Shown one piece after another: positions 24,433 to 35,092 of a stretch of DNA of 64,000 nucleotides. Position numbers and translations under genes: made by a program. Each line of letters starts with the position of its first letter. The stretch's first letter is position 1. Origin of the DNA: Pseudoalteromonas sp. CO133X (GTDB lineage: Bacteria > Pseudomonadota > Gammaproteobacteria > Enterobacterales > Alteromonadaceae); contig SGPE01000022.1 in assembly GCA_004208945.1 (NCBI GenBank), positions 121,115 through 185,114 of the forward strand. The letters run 5' to 3'. Under the pieces are notes generated by a model. It was not told where the DNA came from, made no database searches, and saw only the letters and a list, made by a program, of their open reading frames with translations.

Positions 24433-25404
24433 ATGACTATGTTTAAATCAATTAAGAGCTCTTTATTAGCAGCCTCGTTATTAGTAACCAGCCCGTTGGC
24501 GTTAGCTGACTTACACTTTTTAGTACCTGGTGGTCCAGGTGGGGGTTGGGATACCACTGCCCGTGGTGTGGGTGAAGCCATGGTAAAAGCGGGGATTGAA
24601 GATAATGCGTCGTTTCAAAATATGTCGGGTGGCGGCGGTGGCCGTGCGATTGCTTATTTGATTGAGTCGGGCACTAAAAAAGGCGATATGTTGATGGTGA
24701 ACTCAACGCCTATCGTTCTGCGCGCATTATCAGGCAAAATTCCTTACAGCTATCGTGATTTAACGCCAGTTGCCAGCATGATTGCTGATTACGGCGCGTT
24801 TGTTGTACGTAATGATTCGCCTTATAAAACATGGCAAGACGTCATTGATGCAATGAAAAAAGATCCAGGCTCTGTAAAAGTGGCGGGAGGTTCAGCGCGC
24901 GGCAGTATGGATCACTTAGTGGCAGCACAAGCTGTGAAGGCGGCGGGTATTGATGGTCGTCGATTACGTTACATTCCATACGATGCGGGTGGTAAAGCGA
25001 AAGCAGGCTTGTTGTCGGGTGAGGTCAACTTACTTTCAACGGGCTTAAGTGAAGCACTCGAAGTCGCCAATGGCGGTCAAGCGCGTATTTTAGCTGTGAC
25101 TTCAGCAGATGCTTTACCGGATTATCCTGAAATTCCAACCTTAAAGTCGCTAGGTTACGACATGGAATTCGTAAACTGGCGCGGCTTTTTTGCAACCCCA
25201 GATTTACCAGCAGACAAACTAGCCCAGTACACAGAAAAGTTGCGTAAATTACAAGCAACACCTGAGTGGGAAGCGGTTCGTGCGCGTAATGGTTGGTTAA
25301 ACCTGTTTCAAGAGAAAGAAGCGTTTATTAAAGCGCTTGAGCAGCAGGAAGCACAGCTAAAAGTGGTCATGGAAGAGCTTGGTTTTATTCGTAGACTAGG
25401 TTAG
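24433..25404 (+). CDS. tctC: tripartite tricarboxylate transporter solute-binding protein TctC
   Basis: A 323-residue periplasmic binding protein of the Bug/TctC family. Signal peptide about 1-25 (LVTSPLALA), then LHFLVPGGPGGGWDTTARGVGEAM, the characteristic first ligand loop; later GSARGSMDHLVAAQAVKAAGI and NWRGFFATPDLPADK. I start it at the ATG at 24433, since GGAG lies nine bases upstream; an in-frame TTG at 24424 would sit on the ribosome site. It delivers a carboxylate, probably citrate or a similar acid, to TctAB. Confidence 0.92.
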   Translation: MTMFKSIKSSLLAASLLVTSPLALADLHFLVPGGPGGGWDTTARGVGEAMVKAGIEDNASFQNMSGGGGGRAIAYLIESGTKKGDMLMVNSTPIVLRALSGKIPYSYRDLTPVASMIADYGAFVVRNDSPYKTWQDVIDAMKKDPGSVKVAGGSARGSMDHLVAAQAVKAAGIDGRRLRYIPYDAGGKAKAGLLSGEVNLLSTGLSEALEVANGGQARILAVTSADALPDYPEIPTLKSLGYDMEFVNWRGFFATPDLPADKLAQYTEKLRKLQATPEWEAVRARNGWLNLFQEKEAFIKALEQQEAQLKVVMEELGFIRRLG

Positions 25405-25417
25405 TTGGGACTTTTTA

Positions 25418-25882
25418 ATGTTAAACCGTGAACTAATTGGACCAAGTTTATTCTTGGTCCTCTTTACCCTTTACGCCCTTGTGGCTTGGCAAATTCCACT
25501 CATGCCATTTGAAGAGTACGAAAGCGTTACTTCTGCAACCTTACCTAAAGTGTATGCCGTATTCGGTATTGTGGTGTGTGTACTATCAATTGGTGCCAAT
25601 TTATTAAAGCAAGCACCAGCAGAAAAAGCAGAGCTACTTAGTAAGGGCAACTTACTACGTACCTTTGCACTGTTAGTGTTAATGGTTGCCTATAGCGCCA
25701 TGCTCGAGCCGTTTGGTTTTTTAATTGCCACCAGTGCCTTTTTAATTGCTGGCTTTTTTATTATGGGCGAACGCCGTAAAACGGTGTTGTTGTTTGCCTC
25801 TGTGCCTGTGGCCGTGGTTTTTTGGTTTTTAATGACACAAGTACTGGGCATTTACTTAGTACCTGGCAACCTGTGGAGTTAA
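25418..25882 (+). CDS. tctB: tripartite tricarboxylate transporter small membrane subunit TctB
   Basis: A 154-residue protein with four hydrophobic segments (about 8-26, 46-64, 78-118 as two, and 125-145), matching the TctB small subunit. Sequence conservation in this family is low, so the call rests on topology, length and position between tctC (13-base gap) and tctA (3-base gap). Confidence 0.88.
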   Translation: MLNRELIGPSLFLVLFTLYALVAWQIPLMPFEEYESVTSATLPKVYAVFGIVVCVLSIGANLLKQAPAEKAELLSKGNLLRTFALLVLMVAYSAMLEPFGFLIATSAFLIAGFFIMGERRKTVLLFASVPVAVVFWFLMTQVLGIYLVPGNLWS

Positions 25883-25885
25883 GTT

Positions 25886-27424
25886 ATGCTTGATGGAATT
25901 ATGTTAGGTTTGTCGACCGTACTCGACTGGAACAACTTGTTATATGTGATTGTTGGCTGCTTTGTTGGCACCTTCATCGGTATGCTACCTGGACTTGGTC
26001 CAATTACTGCGATTGCATTGATGATCCCGATCACTTACAGCATTGGTGCTGATTCGGGCATGATTTTAATGGCCGGTGTTTACTACGGCGCTATATTTGG
26101 TGGCTCTACGTCTTCTATTTTGATTAATGCGCCTGGGGTTGCGGGGACGGTAGCGTCATCGTTTGATGGTTACCCGCTAGCAAAACAAGGTAAGGCAGGT
26201 AAAGCTCTGGCTATTGCAGCCTATGCGTCCTTTATTGGCGGGACCATTGGCGCCATTTTACTGATGGTGGCTGCGCCATTATTAGCGAAAGTATCATTAA
26301 GTTTCCAATCACCTGATTATGTTGTACTAATGTTTTTAGGCTTAACGGCCATTGCCGCATTCTCTAATAAAGGGCAATTTTTAAAAGCTATGATGATGAC
26401 GGTATTTGGTTTAATGCTTGCAACGGTAGGGATTGATCCGTCTTCGGGTACTGAACGTTTTACCTTTGGCCAAGCCGATTTATTAGATGGCATTAGTTTT
26501 TTATTAGTGGCAATGGCAACGTTTGCGTTGGCTGAGGCACTGATTAATGTGGCGCGCCCTGAAGCTGAGCCAGATAAAAAATTGGATGATCCTGATACGC
26601 CAAAAATTGGTTCAACAAAACTGACTAAAGAAGAAGTCAAAGACATGGCTCCAGTGGTTGGCCGCTCATCTTTACTTGGTTTTATTGTCGGTGTTTTACC
26701 AGGGGCAGGGGCGACGATTGCCAGCTTTATGGCCTACGCCACTGAACGTAACCTTGCTCCAAAGGCACTGAAAGATAAATTTGGTAAGGGCTCGATGCGT
26801 GGCTTAGCAGCCCCTGAATCGGCTAATAATGCAGCCTGTACAGGCTCATTTGTACCGCTACTTACGTTAGGTATTCCTGGCTCTGGCACGACAGCTATAA
26901 TGTTAGGCGCCTTAATCGCCTACGGTATTCAACCAGGTCCTATGTTAATGCAAGAAAACCCAAGCGTGTTTTGGGCAGTCATTGTCAGTATGTATTTTGG
27001 CAATATCGTACTGCTTATTCTGAACCTGCCGTTGATCCCATATTTTGCTAAAGTGCTGGCTATGCCTAAATCGGTGCTCACGGTGATGATTTTGTTTTTT
27101 AGCTTAATTGGCGTGTATTTAGTGTCGTTTAACACCTTTGATTTATTTATGATGGTGGGCTTTGCGTTGGTGGCATTAGTCCTTAGGTTGCTAGCTTTCC
27201 CGATGGCACCTTTGTTACTTGGCTTTATACTTGGCGATATGATTGAGCGAAACTTCCGTCGTGCGATGATGATTTCAGATGGCTCGCTGAGCTTTTTATG
27301 GGACCGCCCATTAACACTCAGTATTTTCGTAATTTCAATCTTAGTGTTGTTGTTCCCATTGAAAGATTATATTGTCCAACGTCGTAAAGAAAAAGCAGCC
27401 ACGCAAGCACAGCAGCATGCGTAG
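25886..27424 (+). CDS. tctA: tripartite tricarboxylate transporter large membrane subunit TctA
   Basis: A 512-residue membrane protein with about 12 hydrophobic segments. Family motifs are clear: GTFIGMLPGLGPITAIALMIP (about 28-48), YYGAIFGGSTSSILINAPG, GVLPGAGATIASFMAYATE and the second half GIPGSGTTAIMLGALIAYGIQPGP. TctA forms the sodium- or proton-coupled translocation path. Followed after 14 bases by the sensor kinase gene. Confidence 0.94.
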   Translation: MLDGIMLGLSTVLDWNNLLYVIVGCFVGTFIGMLPGLGPITAIALMIPITYSIGADSGMILMAGVYYGAIFGGSTSSILINAPGVAGTVASSFDGYPLAKQGKAGKALAIAAYASFIGGTIGAILLMVAAPLLAKVSLSFQSPDYVVLMFLGLTAIAAFSNKGQFLKAMMMTVFGLMLATVGIDPSSGTERFTFGQADLLDGISFLLVAMATFALAEALINVARPEAEPDKKLDDPDTPKIGSTKLTKEEVKDMAPVVGRSSLLGFIVGVLPGAGATIASFMAYATERNLAPKALKDKFGKGSMRGLAAPESANNAACTGSFVPLLTLGIPGSGTTAIMLGALIAYGIQPGPMLMQENPSVFWAVIVSMYFGNIVLLILNLPLIPYFAKVLAMPKSVLTVMILFFSLIGVYLVSFNTFDLFMMVGFALVALVLRLLAFPMAPLLLGFILGDMIERNFRRAMMISDGSLSFLWDRPLTLSIFVISILVLLFPLKDYIVQRRKEKAATQAQQHA

Positions 27425-27438
27425 CACAAGGCGATAAG

Positions 27439-29061
27439 ATGAGATACACCAATAAGCTAAACCCATTTCAGCATATGGTTAAAAAGCCAAAGCGCTTAGA
27501 AACACGACTCATTATTTGGGTTACTGGTCTATGTGTTTTACAAGCTGTGTTGTTTGGCGCTTTGGTGTATCAGATCACAGCGCAGAGTCTACATAGTCAC
27601 ATGGGTGACAAGGCACTGGCGTTAGCAACGAGCATTGCATCGCGAGATGATGTACAAAAAGCGTTACTAACACAACAAGACCACGCAAAGCTTAATATTG
27701 AAATAGAGCAAATTCGTGAATTAACGGAAGCAAGTTTTATCGTTATTGGCGATAGCCAAACAACACGTATTGTTCATCCTGATGCTAATAAGCTGGGTAA
27801 GCACATGGTTGGGGGTGATAGCCAAGCTGCACTAAGAGGTGAGCGCTATGTGTCTATTGCGAAAGGCAGCTTGGGTGAGTCAATTCGCGGAAAAGTGCCA
27901 GTCTATTCTGAATCAGATGAGATAATAGGGCTTGTTTCAGTGGGGTTTTTGGTGCAATCGATTGAGCCACTCATTCGTGCTCGAAGCGCCGAAATCATGC
28001 TTTGGGGCTTATTGTTAGTGGGGTTGAGCATTTTGGCTGCGGTGTATATTGGTCAACGGGTTCGTAATGCTATTTTTGGTTTGCAGCCAGATGAAATAGC
28101 ACGGCTCTTTTCTGAGCAAGATGCTATTTTGAATACTGTTCGTAGCGGTATTATCGCCCTTGATCCAGAAGGTAATGTGCGTAACTTAAACCAACGAGCC
28201 TGCGAAATTCTTGGCAAACCGACTAGCTGTATCCATCAACCATTAAAGCTTGAAGACTTACTTCCTGAACATACCGAGTTTTTAATGCATAACCAGCAGC
28301 GCCCGATTGTTGGCTTTGAATTATTTGCTGCCGATAAACGCATTGTGTTGTCGCGATATGCATTACAGGTGCAAGGTCAGGCTGATGGTATTTTGTTGAG
28401 TATGCGCCCTGCTGATGAGCTTGAATATTTATCGCAGCAATTAACCAAAGTGCAAGCCTTTGCAGAGTTATTGCGGGTGCAAACGCATGATTATTCAAAC
28501 AAGCTAAACTTAATTGGTGCGTTAATTCAAATGGGGCAAACGGATCAAGCTATTGAGTTAATAGGACAAGAAAGCAAAGGCTCACAAGCGCAGATCCATC
28601 ATTTACTCGAAAGGATCCAAGATCCGGTACTTGCTGGATTACTGGTCGGTAAATACCATAAAGCCCGTGAACTAAACGTAGTACTTGAGCTTAACCCAGA
28701 TAGTTTATTGGGATCGATCACCCGTAAGGATATGCTGGAACGGGTTGTCTCTATACTCGGCAATTTGATTGATAACGCAATTGAAGCCGCTATTCGAGCT
28801 AGCGATACACGTACCCCGAAGGTTCGTGTTACGGTTGATGAAACCAGTAAAACCTTGTTGTTTGATGTTGAAGACAGCGGTTTTGGTTTAGGCGATGACA
28901 AGGATGTGATATTTACACCACAATACAGTTCTAAGTCAGGGGCAGCGCATGGCATAGGTCTTTATTTAGTTAAAACCAACTTAGATTCGTGTCGTGGTAG
29001 TTTAGAAATAGGTGAGTCTGATCTGATGGGGGCACGCTTAAGTGTCTACATTCCAAAATAA
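27439..29061 (+). CDS. CitA/DcuS-type sensor histidine kinase
   Basis: A 540-residue sensor kinase. Membrane segment 1 (about 24-46), a periplasmic PDC sensor domain (about 47-180) with the carboxylate-sensor-type segment RIVHPDANKLGKHMVGGD, membrane segment 2 (about 186-206), a cytoplasmic PAS (about 220-330), phospho-acceptor His350 in LLRVQTHDYSNKLNLIGAL and an HATPase with GNLIDNAIEAA and DSGFGL. The family senses external citrate, fumarate or tricarboxylates. Its place after tctCBA indicates control of that operon. Confidence 0.92.
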   Translation: MRYTNKLNPFQHMVKKPKRLETRLIIWVTGLCVLQAVLFGALVYQITAQSLHSHMGDKALALATSIASRDDVQKALLTQQDHAKLNIEIEQIRELTEASFIVIGDSQTTRIVHPDANKLGKHMVGGDSQAALRGERYVSIAKGSLGESIRGKVPVYSESDEIIGLVSVGFLVQSIEPLIRARSAEIMLWGLLLVGLSILAAVYIGQRVRNAIFGLQPDEIARLFSEQDAILNTVRSGIIALDPEGNVRNLNQRACEILGKPTSCIHQPLKLEDLLPEHTEFLMHNQQRPIVGFELFAADKRIVLSRYALQVQGQADGILLSMRPADELEYLSQQLTKVQAFAELLRVQTHDYSNKLNLIGALIQMGQTDQAIELIGQESKGSQAQIHHLLERIQDPVLAGLLVGKYHKARELNVVLELNPDSLLGSITRKDMLERVVSILGNLIDNAIEAAIRASDTRTPKVRVTVDETSKTLLFDVEDSGFGLGDDKDVIFTPQYSSKSGAAHGIGLYLVKTNLDSCRGSLEIGESDLMGARLSVYIPK

Positions 29062-29098
29062 TAAAAATGATCAGCCTATAATATAAAAGGTAAAGAAG

Positions 29099-29827
29099 AT
29101 GACTTATTCGGTTGTCATAGTTGAAGATGAAGTCGAGGTTGCACAGCTGTTAGCGCAATACTTATTGCTCCCTCATGGTATTGCAGGTCAACAAGGAACG
29201 CGTCAAACTTTGCGCCAAGGACAATATCAAGTGGTTGGTATTGCTGGTAATTTAACGACAGCTAAAGCATTATTGCAGGCGGTTGATGCAGATTTAATTC
29301 TGCTTGATATTCACCTTCCTGATGGTAATGGTCTTGAGCTGTTAAATGAGTTACGTCGTAATGAGCTAAAAAGTGAAGTGATGCTGTTAACTGCGGCAAA
29401 AGAAGTCGAAACATTGGAAAAAGCCATGCAACTTGGTGCATGCGATTTTTTAGTTAAACCACTTATGCTTAATCGTTTAGATCAAGCTTTAGCGCGCTTT
29501 GAAGCAAGGCAGCAATGTTTGTCAGATGCAAATGAAGTCACGCAATCTATGGTTGATACCCTCTTTGGCTCACAAGAGCAGCAAAAAGCGCCAGTTAGAT
29601 TACCTAAAGGTGTCGATCAGCTTACTTTGCAAAAAATTTTAAAAGCATTTGAAGCGAACCTAGGAACGGATTTTACTGCCCAGCAGATGGGTGATTTAGT
29701 TGGGGTAAGCCGCTCAACGGCTCGTCGATACCTTGAATATTTACTGGAAGCAGAAAAAGTCAGTGCCGATCAAAGCTATGGCAGTATTGGTAGACCTGAA
29801 CGTTGTTATAAAATGCTTACTGGTTAG
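29099..29827 (+). CDS. CitB/DcuR-type response regulator
   Basis: A 242-residue partner of the preceding kinase. Receiver domain with VVIVEDEVEVAQLL and acceptor Asp70 in LILLDIHLPDGNGLELL; C-terminal HTH (FTAQQMGDLVGVSRSTARRYLEYLLEAEKV) followed by the family's GRPERCYKM end. The acceptor Asp is some 14-16 positions later than usual because of an extra stretch at about residues 25-41. The gap of 37 bases after the kinase contains the only ribosome site, GGTAAAGAAG. Confidence 0.9.
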   Translation: MTYSVVIVEDEVEVAQLLAQYLLLPHGIAGQQGTRQTLRQGQYQVVGIAGNLTTAKALLQAVDADLILLDIHLPDGNGLELLNELRRNELKSEVMLLTAAKEVETLEKAMQLGACDFLVKPLMLNRLDQALARFEARQQCLSDANEVTQSMVDTLFGSQEQQKAPVRLPKGVDQLTLQKILKAFEANLGTDFTAQQMGDLVGVSRSTARRYLEYLLEAEKVSADQSYGSIGRPERCYKMLTG

Positions 29828-29989
29828 ATGGCGGTATTTTATTAGCGTGTTCGCGGATTTTATGTGATTTTTACAGCGTAAAATCATTTCAAGATACTTT
29901 AAAAAGTCCCACTTATCTTTAGCATAGAAAAATTTTATAAAATTGATTGCATTTTAAGCGACTTCGATGGTGATGTTCGCTTTAAGTAA

Positions 29990-29998
29990 TGCTATACT
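29990..29998 (+). promoter_or_regulatory. extended -10 promoter of the EF-G gene
   Basis: TGCTATACT gives an extended -10 (TGn-TATACT), followed by CCCGCCG, a GC-rich discriminator typical of growth-rate- and ppGpp-controlled translation genes. The -35 is poor, as is common with extended -10s. The leader is about 30 bases. Confidence 0.55.
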
Positions 29999-30037
29999 CC
30001 CGCCGAATAATTTTTCGACTTTATTAAGAGTAAAATA

Positions 30038-32125
30038 ATGGCAGATTTATCGAAGTACAGAAATATTGGTATTTTCGCCCACGTTGACGCGGGTAAAACT
30101 ACCACCACTGAGCGTATCCTTAAGCTTACGGGTAAAATTCATAAGACTGGTGAGGTACACGACGGTGAGTCTACTACTGACTTCATGGAACAAGAAGCTG
30201 AGCGTGGTATTACAATCCAATCAGCAGCTGTAACTTGTGAGTGGAAAGGCCACCGCTTAAACGTTATCGATACTCCGGGACACGTTGACTTCACAGTAGA
30301 AGTATACCGTTCACTTAAAGTACTAGACGGTGGTATCGGTGTATTCTGTGGTTCTGGTGGTGTTGAGCCGCAGTCAGAAACTAACTGGCGTTATGCGAAC
30401 GAATCAGAAGTTGCACGTGTAATCTTCGTAAACAAACTAGACCGTATGGGTGCTGACTTCTACCGCGTTGTAGGTCAAGTTGAGAAAGTACTTGGTGCTA
30501 ACCCACTAGTTATGACTTTACCAATCGGTATCGAAGACCAATTCTGCGGTGTTGTAGACGTACTTGAGAAAAAAGCATACGTTTGGGATGACACTGGTCT
30601 TCCTGAAAACTACGAAGTACAAGACGTTCCAGCTGACATGGTAGACAAAGTTGATGAATACCATGAAATGCTTGTTGAGTCTGCTGTTGAGCAAGACGAA
30701 GACCTAATGATGGCTTACATGGAAGGTGAAGAGCCTTCTTTAGAAGATATCAAACGTTGTATCCGTAAAGGTACTCGTGATCTTGCGTTCTTCCCAACAT
30801 ACTGTGGTTCTGCATTCAAAAACAAAGGTATGCAGTTAGTACTAGATGCTGTTGTAGATTATCTACCTTCGCCTACAGAAGTTGACCCACAACCTCTAAC
30901 TGATCCTGAAACAGGTGAGCCTACTGGTGAAGTTGCTACAGTTTCTGCTGATGAGCCACTTAAAGCGCTTGCGTTCAAAATCATGGACGACCGTTTCGGT
31001 GCACTTACGTTCATCCGTATCTACGCTGGTCGCATGAAAAAAGGTGACACAGTACTTAACTCAGCAACAGGTAAAACAGAGCGTATCGGCCGTATGGTTG
31101 AGATGCAAGCTGACGACCGCAACGAGATCTCTGAAGCGCAAGCAGGTGACATCATCGCTGTTGTTGGTATGAAGAACGTTCAAACTGGTCACACTCTTTG
31201 TGATCCTAAGCACGAATGTACACTTGAAGCGATGATCTTCCCTGATCCAGTAATCTCAATCGCTGTTGCACCTAAAGATAAAGGTGGTAACGAGAAGATG
31301 GGTATTGCGATCGGTAAGATGGTTGCAGAAGATCCTTCATTCCAAGTTGAAACAGATGAAGATTCAGGCGAAACCATCCTTAAAGGTATGGGTGAGCTTC
31401 ACTTAGATATCAAAGTAGATATCCTTAAGCGTACTTACGGTGTTGAGCTAGTTGTTGGTCAACCTCAGGTTGCTTACCGTGAAACTATCACGAAAGAAAT
31501 CGAAGATAGCTACACGCATAAGAAACAATCTGGTGGTTCTGGTCAATTCGGTAAGATTGATTACCGCATCAAGCCAGGTGAGCCTAACTCAGGTTTCACA
31601 TTCACATCTTCAGTTGTTGGTGGTAACGTTCCTAAGGAATTCTGGCCTGCAGTTGAGAAAGGCTTCAAGTCTATGATGGAAGAAGGTGTTCTAGCTGGCT
31701 TCCCTGTATTAGACGTTGAAGTTGAGCTTTTCGACGGTGCTTTCCACGCAGTTGACTCATCAGCAATCGCGTTCGAAATCGCTGCTAAAGGCGCTTTCCG
31801 TCAGTCTATCCCTAAAGCGGGTGCACAACTTCTTGAGCCAATCATGAAAGTTGACGTATTCACTCCGGAAGACAACGTAGGTGACGTAATCGGTGACCTT
31901 AACCGTCGTCGTGGTATGATCAAAGACCAAGAAGCAGGCGCAATGGGCGTTCGCATCAAGGGTGAAGTACCACTTTCAGAAATGTTCGGTTACATCGGCC
32001 ACTTACGTACTATCACGTCTGGTCGTGGTCAGTTCTCTATGGAGTTCGCACACTACGCACCATGTCCACAGAACGTAGCTGAAACTGTAATCGCTGCAGA
32101 AAAAGAGAAAAAAGCAGCTAAATAA
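30038..32125 (+). CDS. fusA: elongation factor G, second (fusA2-type) paralogue
   Basis: A 695-residue EF-G. G1 [16 protein letters not shown]3 DTPGHVDF, G4 [21 protein letters not shown] in domain IV, and [20 protein letters not shown]. The GTPase segment [20 protein letters not shown] differs from the str-operon EF-G (usually [20 protein letters not shown]), and the length equals the Vibrio EF-G 2, so I take it as the second type. Codon use is visibly different from its neighbours (uniform GGT, CGT, AAC, GAA/GTA), indicating very high expression. It stands alone with its own promoter and a strong terminator. Confidence 0.92.
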   Translation: MADLSKYRNIGIFAHVDAGKTTTTERILKLTGKIHKTGEVHDGESTTDFMEQEAERGITIQSAAVTCEWKGHRLNVIDTPGHVDFTVEVYRSLKVLDGGIGVFCGSGGVEPQSETNWRYANESEVARVIFVNKLDRMGADFYRVVGQVEKVLGANPLVMTLPIGIEDQFCGVVDVLEKKAYVWDDTGLPENYEVQDVPADMVDKVDEYHEMLVESAVEQDEDLMMAYMEGEEPSLEDIKRCIRKGTRDLAFFPTYCGSAFKNKGMQLVLDAVVDYLPSPTEVDPQPLTDPETGEPTGEVATVSADEPLKALAFKIMDDRFGALTFIRIYAGRMKKGDTVLNSATGKTERIGRMVEMQADDRNEISEAQAGDIIAVVGMKNVQTGHTLCDPKHECTLEAMIFPDPVISIAVAPKDKGGNEKMGIAIGKMVAEDPSFQVETDEDSGETILKGMGELHLDIKVDILKRTYGVELVVGQPQVAYRETITKEIEDSYTHKKQSGGSGQFGKIDYRIKPGEPNSGFTFTSSVVGGNVPKEFWPAVEKGFKSMMEEGVLAGFPVLDVEVELFDGAFHAVDSSAIAFEIAAKGAFRQSIPKAGAQLLEPIMKVDVFTPEDNVGDVIGDLNRRRGMIKDQEAGAMGVRIKGEVPLSEMFGYIGHLRTITSGRGQFSMEFAHYAPCPQNVAETVIAAEKEKKAAK

Positions 32126-32149
32126 TTTAGCCTTTTGACCTTTATAAAA

Positions 32150-32178
32150 AAACCCGCACTCGTTGCGGGTTTTTTGTT
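32150..32178. terminator. bidirectional terminator of EF-G and hemB
   Basis: An ACCCGCA-ctcgt-TGCGGGT stem is flanked by seven A's on the left and six T's on the right. It works as an intrinsic terminator from both strands for the convergent EF-G and hemB genes. Confidence 0.9.
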
Positions 32179-32220
32179 TTTAGGCTACAGATGTTAATCG
32201 CAGCTTGGTTAAATATCTTA

Positions 32221-33234
<1,014 letters not shown>

Positions 33235-33243
33235 TTAATGCTC

Positions 33244-35091
33244 CTAGTCTGGTAGAGGATAACTAACTACACGATTTCGGCCTGATTGCTTGGCATGATA
33301 AAGGGCTTTATCGGCATAGTCAGTGAATAAATTTGGGTTATTTATATCTTCAGCAATCGCGCTGTAAACGCCTGCACTTAATGTAAATTTAATGGTTGTT
33401 CCGGCGACTATTATATCAGTGTTCTGAGCAGCTTTGCGTATTTGCTCGGCAATTTCTAATGCGCCTCGATGAGGGGTGTTGGGCAACAGTACAACAAATT
33501 CTTCCCCGCCATATCTTGCTACATCATCAAGAGGACGTTTTAAGTGGGTTTTTATAATATTTGCAGCAGCCTGAATTGTTTGATCCCCTGTTAAATGTCC
33601 ATAGTTGTCATTAATCGCTTTAAAGTGATCAATATCGAACATTATAATACTTAAGGGGGTTTGCTCGCGTCTTGAGCGACGTATATCCATCAATAGCTTT
33701 TTATCAAAGTAACGACGGTTTTTTGTTTTTGTTAATGCATCTTCCATATTGAGCTGTTCGAGAGCTCGGTTTTTCTCTTCAAGCTCTCTTAATGTTACTT
33801 GCAGCTCAAATGTACGTTCTTCAATGTTGCTTTCTAAGTCTTGCCTTGCTTGCTCTTGTATCGCTAAACGCTCACGCATGAGGGTGTCTTGCGCTTTACT
33901 TTCTGCAAGGGCATTTTGCTGTGCACTTACTTCAGCGTCTCGCTGCATTAAAAACATTTTTATCACGGCGTAACTCAAGCTAAGGCTACATATTAAAAAG
34001 CACACAAAAGTGAGCGATAACACGCCAATGTTTAAATCAAAGGGATTAAATACACCTAAGGCGCTGTAAATAATGGCACAGAAAAAAGCGCTGATTGCAA
34101 TTAAGTAAGCTATAGAAGGCTGCTTGTAATGATAGTTATAGTGTTTAACTGACACGGCAGCAATTAAGCTAAGAAAAATGGGTAAACTCAATAAACATAA
34201 CGACAGAGCAATATGAACGGGTAGAAACCACGAAAACAGGCTGAGTAGTACTATTGTATACCCTAACCCATGTATAAGCCGGCGCTTAGCTGGACCAAAA
34301 ATAGTTTGTTGCAGCGGTGCAAATAAAGCGCTACTTATAAACAGTAAACTAGGAATGGCGAGTTGCTGGAATGAGATGCCATCAGGCTGTAAGTAGCGAT
34401 AGCCATAGCCGTATAGGTAAGCGAGTGTAAGCCAAAGCAAAGTGAGCAATATGCCTGTATAAGCAAAATAATGTCGTCTAGAAAAACCATATAAAACAAA
34501 GTTTGTTATTGCAAGCGACAAGATAAAACCAACCAGCAAGCCATAGAGTAAGTTAAACTTCGTTTTATGTTTTAGATACTCGTTTGGTGACCATAAACTT
34601 AAAGGGATACGTAGTCCTGCATCATTCTTTACTTGTAAATAGACCGTAGTATGGCTTGCTTTAGGGAGTGTGAGCGACACTAGCAAAGATTCACTCTTTA
34701 TTTGCCGATTAGCAAGAGGTAATGCATCGCCTATTTTTGTGAAAAAAATAGTTTTACTGCCTTGAGTATGAAGTACGTTAACTTCATCTAAGAGGGGGTT
34801 ATCAATAGATAAAATAACGGGTATATCTGTAAGGGAAGTATTATCTATTGCGAGTTTTACCCAGACAGGGGTTAAATTCATGCCCAAATTAAGGGATGTT
34901 CCATCACTGTCTAGCCACTCTATTTGATTGTTATTAAGAATCTGTTGTTCAGTGCTAGGCGCAAGGGTGTACTCAACATTTAAAAGCTGCTGAGACTTGA
35001 AATCAATGCCAACATTAATAGGATTAGCCACTAAATAGGGACTAAATAAAACAACAAAGAGTACGCTACACAGTGACCATAGGCGTGTCAT
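33244..35091 (-). CDS. 7TMR-DISM diguanylate cyclase (GGDEF)
   Basis: A 615-residue membrane protein. Signal peptide (1-22), an extracellular 7TMR-DISMED2-like beta domain (about 25-170), seven hydrophobic segments (about 180-380), a coiled coil (about 385-445) and a C-terminal GGDEF domain with intact RYGGEEF. An RPLD inhibitory (RxxD) site lies exactly five residues before GGEEF. It should make c-di-GMP in response to an external ligand, probably a carbohydrate or lipid given the DISMED2 type. It starts 1 base after the tatD stop in the ubi-tat-hemB run. Confidence 0.9.
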   Translation of the reverse strand: MTRLWSLCSVLFVVLFSPYLVANPINVGIDFKSQQLLNVEYTLAPSTEQQILNNNQIEWLDSDGTSLNLGMNLTPVWVKLAIDNTSLTDIPVILSIDNPLLDEVNVLHTQGSKTIFFTKIGDALPLANRQIKSESLLVSLTLPKASHTTVYLQVKNDAGLRIPLSLWSPNEYLKHKTKFNLLYGLLVGFILSLAITNFVLYGFSRRHYFAYTGILLTLLWLTLAYLYGYGYRYLQPDGISFQQLAIPSLLFISSALFAPLQQTIFGPAKRRLIHGLGYTIVLLSLFSWFLPVHIALSLCLLSLPIFLSLIAAVSVKHYNYHYKQPSIAYLIAISAFFCAIIYSALGVFNPFDLNIGVLSLTFVCFLICSLSLSYAVIKMFLMQRDAEVSAQQNALAESKAQDTLMRERLAIQEQARQDLESNIEERTFELQVTLRELEEKNRALEQLNMEDALTKTKNRRYFDKKLLMDIRRSRREQTPLSIIMFDIDHFKAINDNYGHLTGDQTIQAAANIIKTHLKRPLDDVARYGGEEFVVLLPNTPHRGALEIAEQIRKAAQNTDIIVAGTTIKFTLSAGVYSAIAEDINNPNLFTDYADKALYHAKQSGRNRVVSYPLPD

Positions 35092-35092
35092 T

